Positions 32,529 through 41,312 of a DNA stretch of 47,363 nucleotides are shown here, in pieces; within the stretch, counting starts at the first letter, position 1, and each line of letters starts with the position of its first letter. A program made the position numbers and the translations under genes. Origin of the DNA: Alteromonas lipotrueae (lineage in GTDB: Bacteria > Pseudomonadota > Gammaproteobacteria > Enterobacterales > Alteromonadaceae); the NCBI RefSeq assembly GCF_019249215.1, contig NZ_JAESDI010000023.1:1-47363 (forward strand), in the 5' to 3' direction. The notes below the pieces were generated by a model. The model was not told the DNA's origin and did no database searches. It saw nothing but the letters and a program-made list of their open reading frames with translations.

Positions 32529-34346
32529 TTAAACCAGCTCTGTTGTCTCGATATATAACGACAGCTTTTCGGCTTCATCCAGTTCCTGGGGGCTGAATTC
32601 CGAATACTGTATGTCTAAAATTGGATTTAGTAACGCGAGGTTGCTTTTTATTACATCGCCAAAGGGAGTATCTAGGATCCTACTATTTTGGATTTTTGTT
32701 AAGTAGTCGCGCTTCATAGCAAAAAGTTTGGGCAAATCTGTCTGCGTTATGATCACATTTGGGCAGCTTAGACACATATTGTAAGTGCTACACGGTTTAC
32801 CAGGTGTATAGTTGGAAAGACTTCTAACTGACTCTGGTGGGTCAAAAATGTTTTTACATGTAGCAAGAGGAGTTGATATTGGAATCGAATCTTCTTTATG
32901 CTTCTGGCTCACTCTCTTTTTAGGCTTATAGTGTACTGAAGTCTGAGCATTACGATGTATCTCTAAAAGCTTTTTTTTGATTTTTTCTCTGGCAGTTCTT
33001 CCGAAGTCATGTACATCTAAGTAACGCATAGTCGTATATAAACTCTTATGACCCATTAACAACTGAATTTCCCTGATAGATACTCCTTGCTCTATGAGGT
33101 CACTAACAAAAGTTGGCCTAAACCTTGTTGTTTCTAAGATTTTTACACCAGTAGATTGGTCAAAGAGTAGATGTTTTTCAGAGAAGATTTTTACAGCTTT
33201 AGTTACATGATGCGCACAAGGAAGGCTTTTTACTAGTCCGTTATGGGTTTCGAATAGCCACAATTTGTTTTTATGTTCTTGAGGTGCCTTATCTCTTAGC
33301 TGAGATGTTAATCTCAGTACATTATCGAAAATGGTTTTTACCTGATTTCCCTGACTGTTAGTTAGCCACTGGAGGTTTGCCTTAAAGATATCTAAATGAT
33401 ACAGCTTTTGCCCATCAGAGCGGTCTTTCCAATATCGTAAACACGGTTTGCCTGTTGCAGGGTGTTTATCAACCAGATCGTCAATCTCAAGACCATTAAT
33501 TGATTCAACATTCATACCCGTTACTTGAAGTAGTTTCAGTAGAAAGGGAAGCAAATGATTCATGGTAACTTTGCACAGTACTCCCCAGGATTCATAAATA
33601 TCTTGGTAATAAACGCCATGACTACTAATGATTTTGTAGAAAATATTACCAGCGGACGTTTTTCGAAAATCATAAGAGCTTGTAATGGGTTTACAGTCCA
33701 ATTTATTCTCAAAAATCCAACGAGCATCGTCCAATGTGAGAATCTCATTATCTCTTTTTTTAAGTCTCGCCTTGTCATCGATAACGGCTCTACCTTTACC
33801 TGTTTTTTGATAAGGTTTAATTAGCTTTAAGACTTTGCTGATATCTTTGTCTATTGCGTTTCCGATCCGCTTCCTGTCGATTTCGCTGTAAGGCTTGTAG
33901 CGCTCCGTTACCCTTGTGTGATAGCAAAATGCGCTAGGCAAATAGAACCTTTCAAAATTGGGAGTTTCAATTTCGATAGCTTTGTTCAAAATATTTTTAT
34001 ATGTGCTTTGCAAGACGTTTGCATAACGATTATGTAACTTTTCGCATAACATACAGCGCTTCAAATAAGCATGAAATTCGTTCAATGAGAATTCGTTTAA
34101 TTCTTGGCTGAGGTAAATTGGTTCGTTATCAAACTTTTCTTCCATCAATGCTGACACATGCTTAAAAGTTGACTTAACGTCGGCTCTATGAGATTCGCTG
34201 GTTTTGGTTTTATAGACTGAGGTGAATAAGTGCATTAGTTGCAGATGCGGTGACTTTTCTGTGGGCTGTGCCAGTTCACTAAAACTGCTTAACTGAATTG
34301 ATAACAACTTCTCCCATTCGTTCATACAGCGTGATGCAATATTCAT
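32529..34346 (-). CDS. tfp: tyrosine-recombinase-fold protein, Tfp-like
   Basis: 605 residues. The C-terminal domain has LLMGHKSLYTTMRYLDV (second His and Tyr region) and ETTRFRPTFVSDLIE (box II with Arg but no leading His). Box I, which should hold the first Arg, reads LLQVTGMNVESINGLEI, with Asn in place of Arg. This supports a recombinase-fold partner with impaired or no catalysis. A cysteine cluster follows (CSTYNMCLSCPNV). It overlaps intA by four bases (ATGA). Tn554 TnpB and SE Tfp are family relatives in size and position. Confidence 0.8.
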   Translation of the reverse strand: MNIASRCMNEWEKLLSIQLSSFSELAQPTEKSPHLQLMHLFTSVYKTKTSESHRADVKSTFKHVSALMEEKFDNEPIYLSQELNEFSLNEFHAYLKRCMLCEKLHNRYANVLQSTYKNILNKAIEIETPNFERFYLPSAFCYHTRVTERYKPYSEIDRKRIGNAIDKDISKVLKLIKPYQKTGKGRAVIDDKARLKKRDNEILTLDDARWIFENKLDCKPITSSYDFRKTSAGNIFYKIISSHGVYYQDIYESWGVLCKVTMNHLLPFLLKLLQVTGMNVESINGLEIDDLVDKHPATGKPCLRYWKDRSDGQKLYHLDIFKANLQWLTNSQGNQVKTIFDNVLRLTSQLRDKAPQEHKNKLWLFETHNGLVKSLPCAHHVTKAVKIFSEKHLLFDQSTGVKILETTRFRPTFVSDLIEQGVSIREIQLLMGHKSLYTTMRYLDVHDFGRTAREKIKKKLLEIHRNAQTSVHYKPKKRVSQKHKEDSIPISTPLATCKNIFDPPESVRSLSNYTPGKPCSTYNMCLSCPNVIITQTDLPKLFAMKRDYLTKIQNSRILDTPFGDVIKSNLALLNPILDIQYSEFSPQELDEAEKLSLYIETTELV

Positions 34347-35587
34347 TTTTTGTCCTTGATAGATATTTTTAATTGTGTCCTTTCTACTAACCGCTCCATT
34401 CGCTCTGCTTTTGTTATCAACTCACCGTCGCTATCTGTTATTGTTTTATATAACTCCAGCGGTATTTTTGTATAAACTTCTGTACTACTCAGGAATGCGT
34501 GACCAAGTGACTTTTGCACTACAGCAAGCCTGTCCACATAGCTTTTACCTATATCGGATGATTGAAGTAAGTCGTATGCGAAACCGTGTCGAAGTTTATG
34601 AGGAGACATCTGCTTAGATATTAACTCTCTGTTTATAGCTCTTTCCGAAACTCTTTTAAGTAGCTTAGATAAGCACTTAGGTGTAATAGATCCCCCTTGG
34701 GCGTTAAAAAAGGCAGGGGTTTCATGGGAAGATGGGTATTTTCTTGCGTACTTTTTATATAGTGGCGATGAATGATATCTACTTATTCTGCCTAGTGTGG
34801 CTCGGCTTACTAATGTCATTCGTTGCTTCTTACTGTTATGGCGACCTTTCACGCCTTCTATAGAAAGAGGTGCATAAGGGGATATGGTAGGTTTATCAGA
34901 GTTTCTGGATATAAGCTTTTGGCTGTTAAACTCCCAAGCATTTGTAATGTCTTGCCTAGTTACATTTTGTAATTCAGATCTCCGGATTCCCGAATCAAAA
35001 ATAAACTGAAGTATCAACCTTTCCCTTTCAGAGTTGCTTTGCATCATCAATGTTGTGAGCTCATCAATTGAACAAGAAATTACAAGTTTTTGCTTTACCG
35101 GCCCACTAATTAAACCACCGGAATACGGGCTTTTCTCGATATATGCATCTCGAAGTTCCTGGTTTTGATAAAGAAACTTGTGAATGAATGCTTGAAGAGT
35201 TGCATCTCTATTTCGGATCGTAGCTGAAGTCAGGTTATGGATGTTTTTTAGTTCTGCTAGGTACTCTTCGATAACATGCTTCGAAACAGTCAGGTAGGCG
35301 TCATCAAGTAATGTACCTTCAAATTCTGGTCTCTTTTTCAAGTAAGCCAAAAAATAGATTAGATTCTTAGCGTAAGTTTTAGCAGTGTGGGGGCTTATTT
35401 TATTGTTTCTTAAGTTGTGGGAGAGAAATTCGGAAATTAAAGGCAGTACTCTTAGCTCTTCATCAAAAGCCGCAACGCCAGTATGTGAATCGGATCTAGA
35501 TAACCAAATACCATCATCTTCATTCAATAGAGATTTAGATAAATCAATAGGCTCTTTGTTTGATACAAAAGAACTGAACTCTTCCAT
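34343..35587 (-). CDS. intA: tyrosine recombinase, IntA-like
   Basis: 414 residues with a full catalytic set: Arg in IFDSGIRRSELQNV, box II in SPHKLRHGFAYDLL (H, R, H), His in QKSLGHAFLS and Tyr in STEVYTKIPLELY. The N-terminal SAM-like domain (about 50-150) is present. It is the first gene of the core and lies about 100 bases from the element's right end, where its attachment site should be. It should perform strand exchange with IntB at the ends of the element. Confidence 0.88.
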   Translation of the reverse strand: MEEFSSFVSNKEPIDLSKSLLNEDDGIWLSRSDSHTGVAAFDEELRVLPLISEFLSHNLRNNKISPHTAKTYAKNLIYFLAYLKKRPEFEGTLLDDAYLTVSKHVIEEYLAELKNIHNLTSATIRNRDATLQAFIHKFLYQNQELRDAYIEKSPYSGGLISGPVKQKLVISCSIDELTTLMMQSNSERERLILQFIFDSGIRRSELQNVTRQDITNAWEFNSQKLISRNSDKPTISPYAPLSIEGVKGRHNSKKQRMTLVSRATLGRISRYHSSPLYKKYARKYPSSHETPAFFNAQGGSITPKCLSKLLKRVSERAINRELISKQMSPHKLRHGFAYDLLQSSDIGKSYVDRLAVVQKSLGHAFLSSTEVYTKIPLELYKTITDSDGELITKAERMERLVERTQLKISIKDKK

Positions 35588-35683
35588 AAAAACGTACGTT
35601 ACCCATTAGGACTGTGCAGTTTTTAAGCGTAGTAGTAAATTGTGATTTTAGAAAAGGAAAAGAGGAGGTTTTTAGAGCGTAAT

Positions 35684-35707
35684 GTGCAGAATATTAATGG
35701 GGGTATA
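35684..35707 (-). repeat. right terminal motif of the integrative element
   Basis: Read inward from bcp: TATACCC, CCATT, AATATTCTGCAC. bcp-like coding ends immediately outside it. A second TGTGCAG occurs 75 bases further in (35615) and could be a subterminal binding site. Confidence 0.6.
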
Positions 35708-36068
35708 AATGAATACCGTCATACTCTTTACCCATGAACTTTTTCAAGCCCCATACGCCAAAAGCATCTGCTACCGCGTGGTCTTCATCTGACAACAAGG
35801 TAAAGTTTAGGCTTTCCTTTTCAGCAAATTTTGGCAAGCGTTTAACCGCATCAGGGCTAATACCCATCACTTCTACGTTCAAGCCGTCTAGGGCATCTTT
35901 GCTGTCACGCAAGCCTTGCGCTTGCACGGTGCAACCTGGTGTCATCGCCTTAGGGTAAAAGTACACCAGTACTTTTTTACCTAGGTAATCTGATAACGTA
36001 ATGGTTTCATCATTTTGGTTTTGAAGTGAAAACTGTGGTGCTTTATCACCAGCTTGAAGCGTGTTCAT
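35694..36068 (-). pseudogene. bcp: chromosomal bcp truncated by the element
   Basis: The frame follows Bcp for about 120 residues (to FMGKEYDGIH) and then adds LYPH from the element end before TAA. About 35 C-terminal residues are lost, including the conserved FKTKDHHEVV segment. The peroxidatic Cys is kept (C46, TPGCTVQAQ), but the Bcp resolving Cys is replaced by Gln51, unlike the intact copy at 29442. The start overlaps gcvR by 23 bases, the usual gcvR-bcp arrangement of alteromonads. Probably non-functional. Confidence 0.88.
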
Positions 36069-36609
36069 TAGATTCCTTAATATGTTTGTCTACAACTTTA
36101 CCGGTTACATTGAGCTCTTCAAACAACGCGGTTAGTTCTGATTCTAGAGCAGCAAAATCTTCTGAGGCGGGCATGTTCACAACAAACTTGCATCGCATAC
36201 ATTCGTTTTCACACTCAGCCGCTTTGTAAGTGGCTTGTCTAAACGCACTGATTGACGCGTTACGTTTTGCGAAAAAGCCTGTTACTGCCTCAATAAGGCC
36301 AGCCGTATCTTCGCCGCTGAACTCAACGTGAAATAAGTGATCGAGATTTTGCTTTTCGTGGTGACTGGTACGTTTCATCATGGAAAGCAGATCTAGGCGC
36401 TGACAAAGGGGAGGCACACTACACTCAGCGCGGGTAATGGCTGACTGCGAGCCTTCTAAAATCATAGTAAGTGAAAACTCTTGACCATAAATTGCTTGCC
36501 GACTGTCTAAAATATTGCATTGCGCTGCAGAAACTGTGGTCGCAATTTCACTTAATATACCCGTTTTATCAGAACCTAAAATGGTAACAATCAGTTGGTG
36601 TTGAGACAT
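36046..36609 (-). CDS. gcvR: GcvR-like ACT-domain regulator of glycine cleavage
   Basis: 187 residues with two ACT domains: residues about 5-75 (LIVTILGSDKTGILSEIATT) and about 90-165 (LFHVEFSGEDTAGLIEAVTG). This is the GcvR layout; in E. coli GcvR holds GcvA in its repressing form when glycine is low. Length matches (190). It overlaps bcp and is divergent from dapA across 180 bases. Cysteines in ECENECMRCKF are notable but common in marine relatives. Confidence 0.88.
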   Translation of the reverse strand: MSQHQLIVTILGSDKTGILSEIATTVSAAQCNILDSRQAIYGQEFSLTMILEGSQSAITRAECSVPPLCQRLDLLSMMKRTSHHEKQNLDHLFHVEFSGEDTAGLIEAVTGFFAKRNASISAFRQATYKAAECENECMRCKFVVNMPASEDFAALESELTALFEELNVTGKVVDKHIKESNEHASSW

Positions 36610-36789
36610 TAAAACCTACATCACAAGAAACGTATTGTGTGATGGTAGCATAGAGTTTTTTTTTAGTACCAGCGGCTTTTTGTAGTATTGATGCAGATTA
36701 TTGTCAAATTCTTGTCATTTAGACGTGAGATAGCTTGTGTTTAGCTACCGACATATTTACCATGTGCGCTCATATTTTGCGGAGAGATT

Positions 36790-37674
36790 ATGTTTACTGG
36801 TAGTTACGTAGCACTCGTCACGCCGATGTTTGAAAACGGCGACATCGATTATAAGTCACTTGAGAAGCTAGTGCGCTTTCATGTTGAACAAGGCACACAT
36901 GGTATTGTGTCTGTTGGCACCACTGGCGAGTCGGCCACCTTACCGTTTGATGAACACGTAAATGTAGTTAAAGAGACCGTTGCTATGGTGTCTGGCGCTA
37001 TTCCTGTTATTGCAGGTAGTGGTGCAAACTCAACTGCCGAAGCGATTTTCTTAACTAAGCAATTGGGCGCGGCTGGTATCGACGGCTTCTTAAGCGTAGT
37101 GCCTTACTACAACAAGCCTCAACAAGCGGGTATGGTGGCACACTTCAACGCCATTGCTGATGCCAGCGATTTACCTGTGTTGTTATACAATGTACCGGGT
37201 AGAACCGTTGCCGACATGCTGCCGGAAACCGTGGCCGAACTTTCATCTCACAAAAATATTGTTGGATTAAAAGACGCAACAGGCGATATTTCTCGCCTTA
37301 AAGCAACGCAAGCACTGGTACCTTCAGACTTCGTTTTACTAAGCGGCGATGACGGCACAAGTTGTGAATTTATGTGTGAAGGCGGTCATGGTGTTATTTC
37401 TGTGACAGCAAACGTGGTACCTAAGGCCATTGCACAAATGTGCGAAGCCGCTTTAGCAAAAGATTTTGATAAATGTCGCACTATAGATGAAAGCATCGAA
37501 TTGCTTCACAGCGCGCTATTTATCGAGCCTAATCCAGTTATTCCAAAGTGGGCTTTATACAAAATGGGCATGATGGAAAGTGCACAAATGCGATTACCTA
37601 TGGTTTTACCGGAACTTGTAAGCCAAAAACATATCGAAGAACTATTACAAAAATACGCATTGATTTCGGGTTAA
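36790..37674 (+). CDS. dapA: 4-hydroxy-tetrahydrodipicolinate synthase
   Basis: 294 residues. Schiff-base lysine K161 (GLKDATG), Tyr133 in LLYNVPGRT, and the substrate loop SVGTTGESATL are all present. The enzyme condenses pyruvate with aspartate semialdehyde, the first committed step to lysine and diaminopimelate. GGAGAG lies seven bases before ATG. It is followed after 12 bases by bamC, the conserved dapA-bamC pairing. Confidence 0.98.
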   Translation: MFTGSYVALVTPMFENGDIDYKSLEKLVRFHVEQGTHGIVSVGTTGESATLPFDEHVNVVKETVAMVSGAIPVIAGSGANSTAEAIFLTKQLGAAGIDGFLSVVPYYNKPQQAGMVAHFNAIADASDLPVLLYNVPGRTVADMLPETVAELSSHKNIVGLKDATGDISRLKATQALVPSDFVLLSGDDGTSCEFMCEGGHGVISVTANVVPKAIAQMCEAALAKDFDKCRTIDESIELLHSALFIEPNPVIPKWALYKMGMMESAQMRLPMVLPELVSQKHIEELLQKYALISG

Positions 37675-37686
37675 TAAGGAACACAG

Positions 37687-38790
37687 ATGAATAGAACGCT
37701 GGCTATAGTGAGTTCGATGGTAGTAATCGCACTTGCAGGTTGTTCAAGCCAAACAGATAGAAAGACGGCTTCAGGAACGTACAAGTACTTAGAAACAAAA
37801 GAACAAACCCCAGTACGTGTTCCTGACGACTTAGATGCGCCAACTTTTTCTAGAGAGTTTGCAGTACCTGAATTAGACGAAAGCGTAGATGAAAGTCTTG
37901 TTGGGAAGAAATTGCTTGTGCAATCTCCTGCATTGGTATTGCCGCTAGTAACCGGTTCTCACGTTGAAGAAGGTAAAAGCACAGCAACAATTTGGTTCGA
38001 CCAAGTTGATGATAGCCAGCCGTTAAGCCAAGCAATTTGGAATTCTTTGTTAAGCTTCCTAGACGAGCAAGGCATTGGCGTAGATTTCTTCGATCCTGAA
38101 CAGCAAGTGTTAAACACTGACTGGATGATCATTAAAAAAGAAGTGGACAGCCCTTGGTACAGCTGGACCAGTACTGAAAGTGAAGTGGGTCGCCGCTTTG
38201 AATTCGTTCTAGAAGTAAAACCTCACGGTAGAACCGCAGCCCTTTCTGTTGATTTAAAAGACTACATGGCCACCACTGGTGACGATGTTGTTGCAGAAAT
38301 TTCAAGCATGCAAGAGCGCCGTGAAGAAGTAGACGTACTTAACCAAGTGATTGGTCATTACGAATACCAAATTCAGTTACAAGAAACTCGCCGAATTGCA
38401 CGTATTCGCCAAGGCCTAAATACCGAAATGGGCTTTAACGATGACGGCAACCCCGCATTTATGGTAGATGCACAATACGACGTGGTATGGCCACGTATGT
38501 TGTTGGTATTGCGTAAACTTGGTTTCGACGTTAAAGACTTAGACAAATCAAACGGCTTACTGTTTGTTACCTATAATGGTAGTGACACGGGTTGGTGGGG
38601 CGGCTTGTTCTCCAGCGACAACGAGTTACTTGAAAAAGGTGACTACCGTTTGAAAGTTTCACGTGCCGGTGAGAAACGCAGTTCAGTGACTTTCATGAAT
38701 AATGAAAGCGAACCTTTTGAAGCCAATCAGGTTTCAGACCTTTACGGCGCATTTGCCGAGGTCATGTCAGAAGATAACCTTGATATATAA
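37687..38790 (+). CDS. bamC: outer-membrane assembly lipoprotein BamC
   Basis: 367 residues with a lipobox LAGC (acylated Cys19). Low-complexity N-terminal arm contains YKYLETKEQTPVRVPDDLD, similar to the BamC lasso that lies on BamD. Two helix-grip domains follow (about 100-215 and 255-365). It belongs to the BAM complex that folds outer-membrane proteins. The stop is 12 bases before the purC ATG. Confidence 0.93.
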   Translation: MNRTLAIVSSMVVIALAGCSSQTDRKTASGTYKYLETKEQTPVRVPDDLDAPTFSREFAVPELDESVDESLVGKKLLVQSPALVLPLVTGSHVEEGKSTATIWFDQVDDSQPLSQAIWNSLLSFLDEQGIGVDFFDPEQQVLNTDWMIIKKEVDSPWYSWTSTESEVGRRFEFVLEVKPHGRTAALSVDLKDYMATTGDDVVAEISSMQERREEVDVLNQVIGHYEYQIQLQETRRIARIRQGLNTEMGFNDDGNPAFMVDAQYDVVWPRMLLVLRKLGFDVKDLDKSNGLLFVTYNGSDTGWWGGLFSSDNELLEKGDYRLKVSRAGEKRSSVTFMNNESEPFEANQVSDLYGAFAEVMSEDNLDI

Positions 38791-38802
38791 TTGAGACTGA
38801 GA

Positions 38803-39516
38803 ATGGAAAAACGTGACGAGCTTTACCGCGGTAAAGCAAAAACTGTGTATTTTACCGATGACAGCGATAAGTTAATTCTGCATTTCAGAAACGACACATC
38901 AGCTTTCGATGGTGAAAAAATTGAACAGCTAGACCGTAAAGGCGAAGTGAATAATAAGTTTAACCATTTTATTATGACTAAACTTGAAGACGCGGGTATT
39001 GCTACGCAAGTAGAAGCCTTGCTTTCTGACACTGAATCTTTAGTTAAAAAGCTAGACATGATCCCAGTGGAATGTGTTGTTCGTAACCTAGCGGCTGGCT
39101 CTTTGGTTCGTCGTCTTGGTGTAGAAGAAGGGCAAACGTTGGCACCGCCTGTGTTTGAATTCTTCCTTAAAAACGACGCACTGCACGACCCTATGATTAA
39201 CGATTATCATATTGTGTCATTTGGTTGGGCGACTGAAGCGCAAATTGCTGAAATGAAGTCGTTAACGTTTAAAGTAAATGCCGTACTTAAATCGCTGTTT
39301 GATGAAGCAGGCATGTTGCTAGTAGATTACAAACTTGAATTCGGTGTTGATCCTGATGGCAACATTGTTTTAGGTGATGAATTTACCCCTGACGGTTGTC
39401 GCTTGTGGGACAAAGAAACCCGTAAGAAGATGGATAAAGACCGTTTCAGACAAGGCCTAGGCTCAGTAGTTGAAACTTACATTGAAGTTGCAGAACGCTT
39501 AGGTGTTTCACTGTAA
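38803..39516 (+). CDS. purC: SAICAR synthetase
   Basis: ATG at 38803 gives MEKRDELYRGKAKTVY, the family N-terminus; a TTG four codons earlier is less likely. 237 residues. ATP and substrate motifs (YRGKAKTVY, FRNDTSAFDG, VECVVRNLAAGSL, DYKLEFG, LGDEFTPDGCRLW) are intact. It joins aspartate to CAIR in purine synthesis. Order dapA-bamC-purC is conserved in gammaproteobacteria. A terminator follows. Confidence 0.97.
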   Translation: MEKRDELYRGKAKTVYFTDDSDKLILHFRNDTSAFDGEKIEQLDRKGEVNNKFNHFIMTKLEDAGIATQVEALLSDTESLVKKLDMIPVECVVRNLAAGSLVRRLGVEEGQTLAPPVFEFFLKNDALHDPMINDYHIVSFGWATEAQIAEMKSLTFKVNAVLKSLFDEAGMLLVDYKLEFGVDPDGNIVLGDEFTPDGCRLWDKETRKKMDKDRFRQGLGSVVETYIEVAERLGVSL

Positions 39517-39545
39517 CTTACATAGTAATGTAAAGATTGAACGAA

Positions 39546-39574
39546 AAAAGGACCCATTGCGGTCCTTTTCTTTT
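39546..39574 (+). terminator. intrinsic terminator after purC
   Basis: AAAAGGACC and GGTCCTTTT pair over nine bases around CATTGC, followed by CTTTT. About 30 bases after the purC stop. Confidence 0.9.
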
Positions 39575-39603
39575 GCCTGTAAAAAGGTAAATTAAACAAC
39601 ACG

Positions 39604-39680
39604 TTGATTAACAGAGCTTTGATTAACATAGCTTTGATTAAACAATGCTTTATTTAAAATAGCCTTGTTCAAAAAGCGCT
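39604..39680. repeat. five degenerate 15-16-base tandem units
   Basis: Units of the TTGATTAACAGAGCT / TTGATTAACATAGCT type, degenerating rightward, between purC and the EamA gene. They resemble in length and GCTT spacing the 15-base repeat at 41236-41310. Confidence 0.75.
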
Positions 39681-39777
39681 TTATGCATTTTATATAATGC
39701 TAAATGCACAACTAAACGCTATAAAATTATCATCATTATAAAAAGGGCTTTTATGTATACGCTGCTGGAGAAAACGA

Positions 39778-40647
39778 ATGGGTAACCCGTACGGATTAGT
39801 GTGTATTGCCATGCTGGCGTTTGCGGCCAATTCGTTATTATGCCGAATGGCATTGGCTAATACCGATATCGACCCCGGCCTTTTCACCACAATACGCTTA
39901 GCCAGTGGCGCATTGTGTTTAGCCCTTTTAGTGGCATTTACTGCCCGACGTTCATCAAAAAACACCAGCCCAATAGCAGCCATTAAACAACAAGCATCAA
40001 TAGCAGGGGCGTTAAGCTTATTTATTTACGCTATTGCATTTTCTTATGCGTATATCTCGATGTCGACAGGCACAGGCGCGTTGTTATTGTTTGGCGCAGT
40101 GCAGCTCACTATGATTTCAGTAGGCTTATTAAAAGGCGAACGCTTTGCTACATTCCAGTGGCTAGGGTTTTTACTGGCTTTTGCAGGCTTAGTTATCTTG
40201 CTGCTTCCAGGGGCTAGTGCGCCACCATTGTTTTCAGCCCTATTAATGATAAGCGCCGGTATTGCATGGGGTTTTTATTCCTTACTAGGTAAAAAGAGTA
40301 ATGCGCCCTTATTGCTCACGGCGGGTAACTTTTTATATGCCACACTACTTACCCTGCCTTTGATTGTTTGGTTATGGGTAACCGATACTTGGCAATGGAG
40401 CAACGATGGGGTGTTATTTGCGCTGGCATCTGGAATAGTGGCATCTGGTTGTGGCTATGCCATTTGGTACAAAGCATTACCTTTAATTCAATCGACAACG
40501 GCTGCCACCGTTCAGTTAAGTGTTCCGGTAATTGCCACGCTGATGGGCTGGGCATTTCTTGCTGAAGCCATTAGCGTGCAAATTATGGTAGCCTCTTTAA
40601 TGACATTAGGTGGTATTTGGTTGGTTATTAAAATGCGCAAAGCTTAA
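39778..40647 (+). CDS. EamA/DMT-family transporter
   Basis: 289 residues with about ten membrane helices in two similar EamA halves (1-135 and 150-289). GGAGA lies six bases before ATG. The first half includes NSLLCRMALANTDIDPGLFT, the second AGIAWGFYSLLGKKS and a final GGIWLVIKMRKA. Substrate cannot be told from sequence; family members export amino acids or other small metabolites. Not part of an evident operon. Confidence 0.88.
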   Translation: MGNPYGLVCIAMLAFAANSLLCRMALANTDIDPGLFTTIRLASGALCLALLVAFTARRSSKNTSPIAAIKQQASIAGALSLFIYAIAFSYAYISMSTGTGALLLFGAVQLTMISVGLLKGERFATFQWLGFLLAFAGLVILLLPGASAPPLFSALLMISAGIAWGFYSLLGKKSNAPLLLTAGNFLYATLLTLPLIVWLWVTDTWQWSNDGVLFALASGIVASGCGYAIWYKALPLIQSTTAATVQLSVPVIATLMGWAFLAEAISVQIMVASLMTLGGIWLVIKMRKA

Positions 40648-40743
40648 TCTAATAAAGCTTGGCCTATAATAAGCCGCAACGCTAATATGAGCGGCAGCTC
40701 AGACTAAAAACCGCAGCTTTGACCATTACTATAAGGGATTAAC

Positions 40744-41067
40744 GTGGGCTTATTGACTAACATTCGCCGAGCACTAATTGCTTCTAAATTTCAGCGTAAA
40801 GACTTAAAAATTATTGAGGCTATCCCAGGCGAAAGGTTTGCCACCATTGTTTTCGACTTTAAAGATAAAGGCTGGGAAATAACTGATGCTAGAGGCGACC
40901 TTGATGTAAGCCGTGACAATTGGCAGGGCAAGCTTCGAAAAGGCACCAGCACGCTTACTTGCACATGGAGTAAGGATGACCAAGGCGAGATAGTGGGCTT
41001 AACCCGCATTGTTGAGGGCATAGCGAAAGACTACAACTTAAAAGTGCAATCTACGCCTAGTCGATAA
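40744..41067 (+). CDS. conserved small protein of unknown function (DUF3630-like)
   Basis: 107 residues, soluble, with no signal peptide. It contains IIEAIPGERFATIVFDFKDK and WSKDDQGEIVGLTRIVEGIA. I think it belongs to a small gammaproteobacterial family of unknown function (perhaps DUF3630), but this is from memory of similar sequences. GTG or the codon at 40744 is the start, with AAGGGA upstream. A hairpin terminator follows. Confidence 0.6.
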   Translation: MGLLTNIRRALIASKFQRKDLKIIEAIPGERFATIVFDFKDKGWEITDARGDLDVSRDNWQGKLRKGTSTLTCTWSKDDQGEIVGLTRIVEGIAKDYNLKVQSTPSR

Positions 41068-41104
41068 CCTAAGTCGTTAACCTTAGTCTAGGCTTACAAC
41101 ACAT

Positions 41105-41156
41105 AAAAAAATGACGTAAATAAGCATAAGGGAAAAAGCTTATCTACGTCATTTAT
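41105..41156 (+). terminator. probable bidirectional terminator
   Basis: ATGACGTA pairs with TACGTCAT, extended by AATAAGC/GCTTAT, flanked by an A-run on the left and ATTTAT on the right. It lies between the 107-residue gene and the convergent TonB receptor gene. Confidence 0.65.
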
Positions 41157-41235
41157 CAACTGATGGAGCTGTAACGTCTTAGCGGTTGTGTGAATAACAC
41201 GCTATTACCATTTTCCATTGCAGCCATCTATGCTA

Positions 41236-41310
41236 GCTTTTTACTACAAAGCTTTTTACTTCAAAGCTTTTTACTACAAAGCTTTTTACTTCAAAGCTTT
41301 TAACTATAAA
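41236..41310. repeat. five 15-base tandem units after the TonB receptor gene
   Basis: GCTTTTTACTACAAA alternates with GCTTTTTACTTCAAA, the last unit being GCTTTTAACTATAAA. The array ends two bases before the receptor stop on the minus strand. Confidence 0.95.
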
Positions 41311-41312
41311 GC

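Larger units (their letters stand above)
18987..35707 (-). mobile_element. candidate SE-type integrative element (16.7 kb) inserted in bcp
   Basis: The right end is well supported. bcp coding similarity stops at about 35708, right where a terminal motif begins, and the four-gene recombinase core follows (30006-35587). The left end is proposed from an inverted copy of the same motif at 18987-19005. The cargo would be the NTF2-like gene, small hypotheticals, SpvB/RHS gene, IS remnants, a membrane protein and an intact bcp. Gene order intA-tfp-intB-srap at one end is the described hallmark of strand-biased circularizing integrative elements. A weakness is that the missing 3' part of bcp is not found left of 18987, so either the left flank was rearranged or the true left end lies elsewhere. 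Confidence 0.55.
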
